Part shown: positions 15,467-22,520 of the stretch, piece by piece | Numbering within the stretch: the first letter of the stretch is position 1 | Layout of the letters: every line of letters starts with the position of its first letter | DNA from: Halobacteriovorax marinus SJ | Lineage (GTDB): Bacteria > Bdellovibrionota > Bacteriovoracia > Bacteriovoracales > Bacteriovoracaceae | Reading direction: 5' to 3' | Length of the DNA: 64,000 nucleotides | Assembly: GCF_000210915.2 (NCBI RefSeq) | Contig: NC_016620.1 | Coordinates: 1,550,001-1,614,000, forward strand | Notes under the pieces: generated by a model | What the model was told of the DNA's origin: nothing | Database searches by the model: none | Seen by the model: the letters and a program-made list of their open reading frames with translations, nothing else | Made by a program: the position numbers and the translations under genes

Positions 15467-16468
15467 TTACAATGGCAATCTTTTTGGTCCGATAATTAGC
15501 CCGGCCCTTTCTCCTATTTTTACACCTGCGTTTGGAAAAATTATTCTCTGCTCACTACCTAGTGCGGTGATTCTCTCTTGCTTATCACTAGAGATGAGTT
15601 CCTCATCTTTAAAGAGGTGGAAGTTGGGAGTCTCTTCTGAAAAAGAGAAAGTGAAGCTATCGTCGTGCTTAATAATCTCTTTTTCAATTTGAAAAGCTTG
15701 TAGCTTTTTAATTTCTCTTGGAGGTGAGTAATCACCACTTAAAATAAGCCTTAAAGAGTTTTCAATTTCTTTGAAATCCTCTCTGTTATTCTCACCAAAG
15801 GGTCTTACTTTTCCAAGCTCTAATGTAAATGATGTTGCTCCATAGAGAGAGCTCGTATGGTAAGAAAAAGTTGTCGCTTTATCTGTATTGAAAATAATTG
15901 CATCAATATTTGAATCGTCTAAAAAGTAGAGCTGTTCTTTATCCAGAGAGGTTGATGGGTTGTGGGGATAGATCGCAAATGTTGGAAGCGCCGATTCCTT
16001 TATCGCTGTGTGAAGATCATAGTGAATTTTCTCACTTTCTTTTTCAAAGAACTCATCTACGGATTGTCTAATTATTCTTGCTCTCAAAAGATCATAGCTC
16101 TCTTCTCTTTGTGATAAATCTCTTGCAAAGAGTCTGTTTAGGTTTTCATGGCAAAACCTCTTGCCTATATTCATGGCCCTAGGGTTACCAAAGATAATGA
16201 GAGTATGGTGTATGGCAATTAGGCTCTCATCACAGAGGGAACTGATTAAGTCGTTTATGATTTCTATAGGAGCTGTTTCATTTCCGTGTATGGCGCAGCT
16301 ATAGATAATTTGCTTGCCACTTTTAAGTGCTGGAAGAAATTCTAGCACACCTGTATTGTGGACGATTAATTCTCCATTACTGAGCTTCTTCCACACGAAA
16401 GGTCTTTCATTATATTCTTCATGACTACGAGTCCAATCTAAGAAGTCTTGGTTTTCTTTTTTTATCAT
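15467..16468 (-). CDS. astE: Succinylglutamate desuccinylase/aspartoacylase family, AstE-like
   Basis: The 333-residue zinc carboxypeptidase-like enzyme cleaves N-succinylglutamate to succinate and glutamate in arginine catabolism (AST pathway). The zinc site is visible as HGNETAP (His61, Glu64) and YDLHTA (His153), with Glu217 in TLELGKVRPFGEN as catalytic base. GNPRAMNIGKRFCHENLNRLF matches the E. coli AstE core throughout. No other ast genes are in the window. It overlaps the preceding lipoprotein gene by four bases (ATGA), so translation is coupled. A broader aspartoacylase role is possible. Confidence 0.88.
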   Translation of the reverse strand: MIKKENQDFLDWTRSHEEYNERPFVWKKLSNGELIVHNTGVLEFLPALKSGKQIIYSCAIHGNETAPIEIINDLISSLCDESLIAIHHTLIIFGNPRAMNIGKRFCHENLNRLFARDLSQREESYDLLRARIIRQSVDEFFEKESEKIHYDLHTAIKESALPTFAIYPHNPSTSLDKEQLYFLDDSNIDAIIFNTDKATTFSYHTSSLYGATSFTLELGKVRPFGENNREDFKEIENSLRLILSGDYSPPREIKKLQAFQIEKEIIKHDDSFTFSFSEETPNFHLFKDEELISSDKQERITALGSEQRIIFPNAGVKIGERAGLIIGPKRLPL

Positions 16469-17472
16469 TCTATTATCCTGAATTTTTGTCCAAACTTAGG
16501 CGCAATGAACTCACTCTTCTTTATTTTAAATTCATTTAGTGCAGCATCTAGTTCTTCAAGGGGAGTGTTGACCCCTTCGTTAGTTAGTTTAAAAGTTCCA
16601 AAGTGCATACCTATTGTCAACTTAGATTGAAGATCAATATGCGCCAAAACACTATCTCTTGGATTCATATGTTGCTCTTTCATAAACCATCTAGGCTCAT
16701 ATGCACCAATAGGGAGAAGGGATATATCCATTTGTCCATATCTCTCTCTTTGCTTTTTAAAGTGTTCAGAGTAACCCGTATCGCTGGCAAAGTAGATTTT
16801 CTTCTTTGCTTCTATGATAAAAGAGCCCCAAAGTGTTTCATTTCTATCAAATAGCCCGCGAGCAGACCAATGTTGGCAAGGAACAAAAGTAAAATTGATC
16901 CCGGCTTTATTATAAGATTCGTGCCAGTCCAAGGGGATCGTTTTCTCTATGCCATGTTCTTTTAAAAGAAGCTCTACTCCAAGGCCAACGATAAAATTTG
17001 GACTATGGGATTTGTTAATTTTTATCAAGGTGTCTATATCAAGGTGATCATAGTGGTCATGACCAATGAGGACAATATCTATTGGGGGAAGCTGTGAGAG
17101 TTTTAAGGGAGTTTGTCTCACTCTCTTTGGTCCAATAAAACTGATAGGAGAGGCCCTATCGCTCCATATAGGATCTGTTAGAATATTTAAACCCATTGTT
17201 TGTATGAGAAAAGTTGAGTGGTTAATGAAAACAAGATTGATTCCATTATAAACTCTTTGTTTATCAATCTCTATTGGTGTCACTTCTATTTCATTTGGCC
17301 AGGGGGTATCATCGCTAGTGAATTTCCACTTTAATAATTCAAAGAATGATTTATTGATAATTTTATTTTCATAGCTGAAAGTAGATCCATTGAAGTTCGG
17401 ACTTGCTTTCATTTTAGGGGTGATATCTCTGGTGCACGAGCAAAGTAAAAGGGTTAAAAGTAATAATCTCAA
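16465..17472 (-). CDS. Metallo-beta-lactamase-fold lipoprotein, NAPE-PLD-like
   Basis: The 335-residue protein begins at a TTG just after GGAGG. The signal ends in a lipobox, LLLLTLLLCSC. The metallo-hydrolase core has NHSTFLIQTMGLNILTDP, the metal motif IGHDHYDHLD, FVPCQHWSARG and FASDTGYSEHF. The segment order and GPKRVR spacing match N-acyl-phosphatidylethanolamine phospholipase D and UlaG-like members of the family. The substrate could be an N-acyl phospholipid or another phosphodiester in the envelope. It is translationally coupled to astE (ATGA overlap). A lipoprotein form of this family with a desuccinylase partner is unusual. Confidence 0.85.
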   Translation of the reverse strand: MRLLLLTLLLCSCTRDITPKMKASPNFNGSTFSYENKIINKSFFELLKWKFTSDDTPWPNEIEVTPIEIDKQRVYNGINLVFINHSTFLIQTMGLNILTDPIWSDRASPISFIGPKRVRQTPLKLSQLPPIDIVLIGHDHYDHLDIDTLIKINKSHSPNFIVGLGVELLLKEHGIEKTIPLDWHESYNKAGINFTFVPCQHWSARGLFDRNETLWGSFIIEAKKKIYFASDTGYSEHFKKQRERYGQMDISLLPIGAYEPRWFMKEQHMNPRDSVLAHIDLQSKLTIGMHFGTFKLTNEGVNTPLEELDAALNEFKIKKSEFIAPKFGQKFRIIE

Positions 17473-17525
17473 ATTGCCTCCAATTTGGAAATTTTACTTT
17501 TAGTTTTGGGTTTCGTCTAACTTCT

Positions 17526-18026
17526 TTAGTTAGGCAACCACATAAACCATTCGCTTGGATCATTCTCTTTGATTCGCAGACACATTGTTGCAGACCAACC
17601 TGGCTTTTTGGGAGGTTTCATTAATTGAAATCCTGACTCCTTAAGTGTTTTGGCTCCTTTCTTTGAATTACATTTTTTACAGCATGTGACAATATTCTTC
17701 CAAGTTGTCTTTCCACCTTTGCTAACTGGAATAACGTGATCAAAAGTCAGCTCTTTAAAAGCGAAGCTCTTTGTACAGTATTGGCAGGTATAATCATCTC
17801 GGAGGTAAACATTTAATCTGGTGAATTTGACTTGTCTTTGGGTATTGTGGCGATTGTAGAGGCGTAGAATTTTGGGGAGGCTAAAGCTTTGTGAGGTGGA
17901 TCGTATTTTCTTGTCATCGTACTCGGTGACAACTTCAGCCCGACCGGTGAGCAAGAGAATCATGGCCTTCTGCCAGTTAATGATTCGCACCGGGAAAAAG
18001 GTACTATCTAAGAGCAAGGTTCGCAT
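17526..18026 (-). CDS. HNH endonuclease family protein
   Basis: The 166-residue protein has the chromosomal HNH-family N-terminus RTLLLDSTFFPVRIINWQKA followed by a C-terminal HNH fold: zinc pairs CQYCTKSF and CCKKCNSKKGAKT flank the catalytic FDHVIPVSKGGKTTWKNIVT. The ATG at 18026 is preferred because AAAGGAG stands eight bases before it; the frame extends three codons to a GTG. This type is widespread as a solitary chromosomal gene of unknown substrate; nothing here marks it as part of a phage or restriction system. Confidence 0.9.
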   Translation of the reverse strand: MRTLLLDSTFFPVRIINWQKAMILLLTGRAEVVTEYDDKKIRSTSQSFSLPKILRLYNRHNTQRQVKFTRLNVYLRDDYTCQYCTKSFAFKELTFDHVIPVSKGGKTTWKNIVTCCKKCNSKKGAKTLKESGFQLMKPPKKPGWSATMCLRIKENDPSEWFMWLPN

Positions 18027-18142
18027 GGTTAACACTCCTTTGGAGATCCTATACTCTTAAATTTTAACATAAATTTAATTGAAGCTACAAAAGAGGAAAA
18101 ATAATATCTTCTGACATTCTAAGTCCCTAAAATAGCTTTCAA

Positions 18143-18949
18143 TCAGAGCTGCTGACTTAAAATAAGAGTGAGTTTATTCCATGCCTTCTGACCTAAAGTC
18201 GCACTATCAATGGCCAAATGGTAGATTTTCTTCTCGTTCTTTGAAGGGGAAGATATCAATTCTTCCATCTGGCAATTGCTCCAAGATTTACACAAATCGC
18301 GGGTAGAGAAATAGTCGATAAGCTCGTCTCTCTTATCCATTGTTATTACTTTCTTTATATTGTCATTAAACTTAAGTTCCTGAGTTATTTCCCACATCCC
18401 TTTATAGGCCAAGAGACCTGTTGAATCCTTTGCTCGGTACTCAACAAAGTTTCCACTTGGGATTTCAAAAGTGAGCCCCATTTTAAAGAGCGCTGTTATG
18501 AACATGGTGTACCAACGGGTTTTAAAGGCCGGAGCAATATAGCTAACTGACTTAAAGGGAGCATTGAATTTTTCAATTGCGTGTTGAATGACTAGAGCGC
18601 CTAGTGAGAAGCCAAGTCCATACATAGGGATATCAAGCTGCTTTGAATTTACATAGGCCTGGCAAAGGGGAGAGTAGAAATCTTTGATCCATCTCTGCTT
18701 TGTCACCTGATCCCAATTTGTATTTTCTGTGTGCCCTGTGAGTCGAACATATATTGGAGCGATTTTTTTGGCCTTATAGAAGTTGCCAAGAGACTCCATT
18801 TTCTCGGGGTTGAGATTGAGTCCATGAACGATGAGAATGATACCCTTGATATCGTCTTCAAAAGTAATCTGTTGTTTGAAGTTATTGCAGCTTAACGCGA
18901 AGCTGCTAAAACTTGTTAGCATTAGGGATATAAATAAAACTATCTTCAT
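18143..18949 (-). CDS. Secreted alpha/beta hydrolase
   Basis: The 268-residue protein has a signal peptide (MKIVLFISLMLTSFSSFALS). The hydrolase core shows the oxyanion strand GIILIVHGLNLNP, the nucleophile elbow GLGFSLGAL (Ser115), a candidate acid in MDKRDELIDY and a late His (KIYHLAIDS). It resembles carboxylesterase/monoglyceride lipase-type folds. Four cysteines late in the protein (DLCKSWSNCQ) suit a periplasmic location. The substrate is unknown. The promoter region is shared divergently with the gene at 19035. Confidence 0.85.
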   Translation of the reverse strand: MKIVLFISLMLTSFSSFALSCNNFKQQITFEDDIKGIILIVHGLNLNPEKMESLGNFYKAKKIAPIYVRLTGHTENTNWDQVTKQRWIKDFYSPLCQAYVNSKQLDIPMYGLGFSLGALVIQHAIEKFNAPFKSVSYIAPAFKTRWYTMFITALFKMGLTFEIPSGNFVEYRAKDSTGLLAYKGMWEITQELKFNDNIKKVITMDKRDELIDYFSTRDLCKSWSNCQMEELISSPSKNEKKIYHLAIDSATLGQKAWNKLTLILSQQL

Positions 18950-19034
18950 TTTACAATCTTACCATTTCTATCATTGTTTGTACTTTATAAAAAATCCATC
19001 TAACATATTACTAAATTCTAATAAGGAGATAAAC

Positions 19035-19592
19035 ATGAAGTCAATTTTGAGCACGGTAGCTCTCTTACTTCTTAGCCTTCCTGTGCTAGCACATACTGGT
19101 CTTAAGGAAGGAGAGAGATTTGAAAATCACAGAATCCAAGGACAAATTAGAATCTCATGTCATGAGCGAGGACAAAGTGACTTTGCCTATGTGAATTGTA
19201 GAGATAGTTATCTAACGCCTTCTATTCGTTCTAAGTTTACTTTTGACTCTGGTGTTAACGCCGATAAAGTAAAGCTAACTTACACGAATTCTGATGGTAA
19301 AACGAAAACGAAATCTTCAAGAGTTAAAGGTAATGAGAGTAGAGAGAATTTCAACCTTTGGATTTGGACTCTAACGCAAAGACCTCTTCTAAAATCTGGT
19401 GAGAACACAATTGATTATAAGCTTACAAATAATGGTTCAGAAGTTGAGTCGGGAAGCTTTGACGTATTGGTTGAAACTCTTCCGGTTAGAACTTGTGGTT
19501 ATAGATCATATACATCATCTAGACTAAGTGATTGTCGTAATGCTTCAATGGTATGTGCACAATACTTCAGACAGATGAACGATTGTTTATAA
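19035..19592 (+). CDS. Secreted protein of unknown function
   Basis: The start is at 19035, seven bases after AAGGAG; the longer open frame has no RBS. The 185-residue product has a signal peptide (MKSILSTVALLLLSLPVLA-H), then a beta-rich domain: GQIRISCHERGQSDFAYVNC, SGENTIDYKLTNNGSEVESG. Six or more cysteines (C..C near the start; RTCGY, SDCRN, MVCAQ and NDCL at the end) suggest disulfides. No family recognised. A strong terminator follows at once, so it is probably a single-gene transcript. Confidence 0.85.
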   Translation: MKSILSTVALLLLSLPVLAHTGLKEGERFENHRIQGQIRISCHERGQSDFAYVNCRDSYLTPSIRSKFTFDSGVNADKVKLTYTNSDGKTKTKSSRVKGNESRENFNLWIWTLTQRPLLKSGENTIDYKLTNNGSEVESGSFDVLVETLPVRTCGYRSYTSSRLSDCRNASMVCAQYFRQMNDCL

Positions 19593-19601
19593 TTCATATT
19601 T

Positions 19602-19631
19602 ACCACCTTCTACGGAAGGTGGTCCTTTCTT
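19602..19631 (+). terminator. Rho-independent terminator with UACG tetraloop
   Basis: ACCACCTTC (19602-19610), loop TACG, GAAGGTGGT (19615-19623): nine perfect pairs closed by a C(UACG)G tetraloop, an extra-stable UNCG type, followed by CCTTTCTT. It ends the 19035 gene. Confidence 0.8.
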
Positions 19632-19645
19632 CAGTGGCTACTAAC

Positions 19646-20149
19646 GTGAAAAAAATCATTTTAATTACATTACTTTTATTCTCTAACCTCCTATTTGCCG
19701 AGACTCTCTTTCACGATATTGAGCGTGGAAGACTTCATAAAGGTGGAGAGATTAAGATTGAAGTTTTGGAAATGAATGATAAGAAATTCACCACTCGATT
19801 ATCTTATAAAATTAAAAAGAAAGTCTATGTCCCCATAGGCGATAGTAAGCTTAGGGGAGATGTCGTACAGTCTTTACCAGCAATGTTCTCAAGTTTAGAA
19901 GGTTATCTGGATCTAGAGAAAATGGGCTCTTTAAAAGTTGAGAAGGCCACTGTTAAGTTTATTAAGCGAGAGAGTATTGGTGAATACTATGACTCTATAA
20001 AGATCCAAATCACTCCCGATAATAAGAAGTGGTCTGGCTATCTCTGGTACCATCCAAGTGTTCCTGGAAGTGGTTGGTTTAAATGTGAACTTACTTTACT
20101 GGGGATTCCTGTCTTAGGTGATTATTCACTTAAGAGTTTTATTCGATAA
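19646..20149 (+). CDS. Secreted protein of unknown function (GTG start)
   Basis: The open frame begins at 19553 inside the preceding gene, but a signal peptide appears only from a GTG at 19646 (MKKIILITLLLFSNLLFA-E), giving 167 residues. The upstream part would run through a terminator hairpin, so the GTG start is preferred although no clear SD precedes it. The mature domain is beta-rich and basic (GEIKIEVLEMNDKKFTTRL, KWSGYLWYHPSVPGSGWFK). I recognise no family. It lies between a terminator and the fimbrial locus. Confidence 0.7.
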   Translation: MKKIILITLLLFSNLLFAETLFHDIERGRLHKGGEIKIEVLEMNDKKFTTRLSYKIKKKVYVPIGDSKLRGDVVQSLPAMFSSLEGYLDLEKMGSLKVEKATVKFIKRESIGEYYDSIKIQITPDNKKWSGYLWYHPSVPGSGWFKCELTLLGIPVLGDYSLKSFIR

Positions 20150-20247
20150 ATTGCATCGTATTTCGTCACTTTTCTTATACATTGTTTAAAGTTTATACAT
20201 TTTTTTTAGACTTATTTATGTAGGTTATTGTCTCTACGTTAAAGTTT

Positions 20248-20263
20248 TTGGCATGCTAATTGT
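20248..20263 (+). promoter_or_regulatory. Sigma-54-like -24/-12 promoter before pilin gene 1
   Basis: TTGGCATG, four bases, TTGT: GG at 20250-20251 and GT at 20262-20263 with exactly ten bases between. The sigma-54 consensus has GG-N10-GC, so one base of the -12 element deviates. The same arrangement recurs before the second pilin gene. No sigma-70 pair with proper spacing is seen here. Confidence 0.5.
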
Positions 20264-20318
20264 ATATAGAAATATAGCTTTATAAATAATGTTTTATTTA
20301 ACTTAGAGGAGAAAAAAC

Positions 20319-20795
20319 ATGAAAAGACTATTAATTGCTTCTGCTGCTATGGCGATTATTTCAACACCAATTCTTGCTGCCCCTCAAGGGACTCTTTTAC
20401 TGCAAGGACAAGTTAATCAAGTTCTAAACCTTGTGGTAACACCGGAAACTGGTGTAAACACATCTCTTGATTTAGTAAATGGTGAGTCTGATACTAAAGT
20501 TGCTACGGTAACAGAGGAAACCAACTCAAATACTGGTTATAAAATTCTAATTAGAACGGCCAATGGTGGTCTACTTAAAAACGGTTCGCTTGATCAAGTA
20601 TCATACTCTATGAGCTATGACGGATCTCCTGTGACTCTTTCTACAACAGATACAGAAGTTAAGAATGTCTCAACAGGTGGTGTTTATGATCACGATAGTG
20701 ATGTAGAAGTTTCTCTTACTGGAAGTGGTTCAGCTGCGGCACTAACTCAAGGCACTTATTCTGATACAGTGACTTTTACAATTCAAGTTAACTAA
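20319..20795 (+). CDS. Major pilin-like subunit 1, archaic chaperone-usher type
   Basis: The 158-residue secreted protein has a signal peptide ending ILA-A. The mature start PQGTLLLQGQVNQVLNLVV has the alternating hydrophobic pattern of a donor strand; the body has NTGYKILIRTANGG and VSYSMSYDGSPVTLS, and the end is GTYSDTVTFTIQVN, typical of spore-coat-U-type (SCPU) fimbrial subunits. It lacks the conserved disulfide of many pilins. It is closely similar to the product at 21265 over its whole length. RBS GAGGAG. Expression is probably boosted relative to the assembly genes by the hairpin that follows. Confidence 0.85.
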   Translation: MKRLLIASAAMAIISTPILAAPQGTLLLQGQVNQVLNLVVTPETGVNTSLDLVNGESDTKVATVTEETNSNTGYKILIRTANGGLLKNGSLDQVSYSMSYDGSPVTLSTTDTEVKNVSTGGVYDHDSDVEVSLTGSGSAAALTQGTYSDTVTFTIQVN

Positions 20796-20805
20796 TTGAT
20801 ATTAA

Positions 20806-20843
20806 GACAATCTTGAGTTCTTTGCTCAAGATTGTCCTGTTTT
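20806..20843 (+). terminator. Strong hairpin after pilin gene 1
   Basis: GACAATCTTGAG (20806-20817) pairs with CTCAAGATTGTC (20825-20836), twelve perfect pairs with a seven-base loop, followed by CTGTTTT. Acts as a terminator or as a partial terminator/mRNA-stabilising element between subunit genes. Confidence 0.8.
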
Positions 20844-20871
20844 GACCGATAATACTCTTAAGGAGTTTATT

Positions 20872-21129
20872 GTGTCGAAATTTCTAATTGCCTTATCTCT
20901 ATCTATTTTTACATTTACGGCATATGCTGGAACTTCTGGAAGCCTTCAGCTCTCATCTAGAATAGGTGTGAATATTGATTACCGCTTAGATGAAAATAAT
21001 AATATAAGAATTATTTCAAATGCGCCCTTTAAGCAAAACTTAAGGCCCTATAATTTAAAATCTAAGACCATAAAGAATACTGATAAAAGTCATGCTTATC
21101 TAAAAGTTCTCGAGATTGCTGCTAACTAG
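20872..21129 (+). CDS. Small secreted protein with donor-strand-like N-terminus
   Basis: A GTG at 20872 is preceded by AAGGAG (20860-20865), giving 85 residues; the longer frame from 20842 is unlikely. The signal peptide is MSKFLIALSLSIFTFTAYA-G. The mature start GTSGSLQLSSRIGVNIDY has the same alternating hydrophobic pattern as the mature N-termini of both flanking pilins, but the rest (about 45 residues) is too short for a pilin fold. It could be a fibre terminator or regulator, or a pilin remnant. It lies between two paralogous pilin genes. Confidence 0.7.
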   Translation: MSKFLIALSLSIFTFTAYAGTSGSLQLSSRIGVNIDYRLDENNNIRIISNAPFKQNLRPYNLKSKTIKNTDKSHAYLKVLEIAAN

Positions 21130-21213
21130 TAGCTAATTGCCACTATTTTACTAATATCGACACCAAAACTATGCCCATAGTGCCAATTTGACTAAAAAAT
21201 TCCCCCCTAAATT

Positions 21214-21229
21214 TTGGCACCTTCCTTGT
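21214..21229 (+). promoter_or_regulatory. Sigma-54-like -24/-12 promoter before pilin gene 2
   Basis: TTGGCACC, four bases, TTGT with GG (21216-21217), ten bases, GT (21228-21229). The -24 box TTGGCAC is perfect and is part of a 7-bp inverted repeat with GTGCCAA at 21180-21186. Same layout as the element at 20248. Confidence 0.5.
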
Positions 21230-21264
21230 ATATACTAAAGGTAACTTATTCATATGGGGGAAGT

Positions 21265-21735
21265 ATGAGAAAATTATTTTTAGGGACGATTTTATCAATT
21301 ACAACAATTTCAAGTTTTGCAGCTCCTCAGGGAACGCTCTTGCTTCAGGGAACAATTAATCAGGTGCTCTCACTAACAGTCTCTCCTGAGTCTGGAGTGA
21401 ACACAAGTCTAGATTTAACATCAACTCAAACTGATTTAAAGGTTGCTGAAGTTGGTGAGCAGACAAACTCAAATACTGGTTATAAAATTTTAATAAGAAC
21501 TGCAAATGGTGGTTCACTTAAGAACGGCTCTTTTGATGAAGTTTCATATTCAATGAAATATGATGGATCTCCAGTGACGCTTTCAACGAGTGATACAGAA
21601 GTTAAGAATGAATCTACTGGTGGAGTTTACGACCATTCAAGTGATGTAGAGATATCTTACACTGGTCAGCCAGCCGCTAGTCTAACTCAAGGTACTTACT
21701 CTGATACAGTAACCTTTACTATTCAAGTCAACTAA
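21265..21735 (+). CDS. Major pilin-like subunit 2, archaic chaperone-usher type
   Basis: The start at 21265 follows a GGGGGA RBS; the frame is open upstream without RBS and would spoil the signal peptide (MRKLFLGTILSITTISSFA-A). The 156-residue product shares almost the whole body of subunit 1, including PQGTLLLQG, NTGYKILIRTANGG, YDGSPVTLS, STGGVYDH and the terminal TQGTYSDTVTFTIQVN. This is a tandem gene duplication that included the promoter. The two may be alternating or mixed major subunits. Chaperone and usher genes follow. Confidence 0.85.
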   Translation: MRKLFLGTILSITTISSFAAPQGTLLLQGTINQVLSLTVSPESGVNTSLDLTSTQTDLKVAEVGEQTNSNTGYKILIRTANGGSLKNGSFDEVSYSMKYDGSPVTLSTSDTEVKNESTGGVYDHSSDVEISYTGQPAASLTQGTYSDTVTFTIQVN

Positions 21736-21743
21736 TACTCTAG

Positions 21744-21778
21744 GATTTCTAAAGGCTCTATAATAGGGCCTTTAAATC
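21744..21778 (+). terminator. Hairpin between pilin 2 and chaperone genes, probably an attenuator
   Basis: TAAAGGC (21750-21756) pairs with GCCTTTA (21768-21774), and GATTT/AAATC extend the stem with one bulge. No clean U-run follows, only T-rich sequence, so partial read-through into the assembly genes is expected. This would keep pilin mRNA in excess. Confidence 0.5.
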
Positions 21779-21815
21779 TATTGAGTCTTTTAGATTAGCA
21801 AGCTATCATTATTAA

Positions 21816-22520
21816 GTGAAAAATCTATTTATAATTACTCTATTTTTAATCTCTACTCATTCTATGGCCTTTAAATTAATGCCTATGAGTATTTCTATTA
21901 ACTCTAGTCAGAAAGATAAAACTGCTCTTTTTACAGTTTTCAATGACTCTGATGAGCCTATTGCAATTCAATTGGATATGCGAAAGAGACTTATGAAGCC
22001 TGATGGCTCTGAAGAACATCCAGAAGTTGATGACTTTCTTGTCTACCCAGATCAACTTGTTCTTGGTGCCAAGAAGAGGAGAGTTATTAAAGTGAGATGG
22101 CTTAAGGGGGAAGTTAAAGATATTGAGAGGTCATACCGCTTGATAGCAGAACAACTCCCAATTGATGTTTCTAAAAAGAAAGATAAGAAGACTGATATAA
22201 AAATTCTTCTTCGCTATGTAGCGGCTCTTTATGTTGCACCTAAGACTAGTAGTGCAAAGTTAAGAGTGATAAGTGCTAAAACGACTAAGGATTTAAATCG
22301 TATAATTTTTCATGTTGAAAATTCGGGCAATAAGCATCATGTGCTCTTGTCTCCTAAGGTAAATATTATCCAAGAGGGGAAGACTTTTTCTTTAACTAAT
22401 TTAGAGGGAATAAGGGGAGAGAATATTTTGGCAAAGACGAAGCGCTATTTCTCTTTTATTCCTCCAAAAGGTGTAAATATTCAAAAACCTTATCAAGTAG
22501 AACTTCTTATTGATGAATAA
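21816..22520 (+). CDS. Periplasmic fimbrial chaperone (PapD-like)
   Basis: The 234-residue product has a signal peptide (MKNLFIITLFLISTHSMA) and two Ig-like domains. The N-domain shows FTVFNDSDEPIAIQLDM, VYPDQLVLGAKKRRVIKVRW and RSYRLIAEQLPI, the G1 strand/hinge pattern of archaic chaperones that donate a strand to unfolded pilins. The GTG start has no obvious SD. It is coupled to the usher gene by an 8-base overlap. Confidence 0.88.
   Translation: MKNLFIITLFLISTHSMAFKLMPMSISINSSQKDKTALFTVFNDSDEPIAIQLDMRKRLMKPDGSEEHPEVDDFLVYPDQLVLGAKKRRVIKVRWLKGEVKDIERSYRLIAEQLPIDVSKKKDKKTDIKILLRYVAALYVAPKTSSAKLRVISAKTTKDLNRIIFHVENSGNKHHVLLSPKVNIIQEGKTFSLTNLEGIRGENILAKTKRYFSFIPPKGVNIQKPYQVELLIDE

Noticed and set aside
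17526-18026. HNH endonuclease as part of a phage, intein or restriction system
   Set aside because: No phage, methylase, integrase or repeat sequence lies nearby and the protein is a standard stand-alone chromosomal HNH type.
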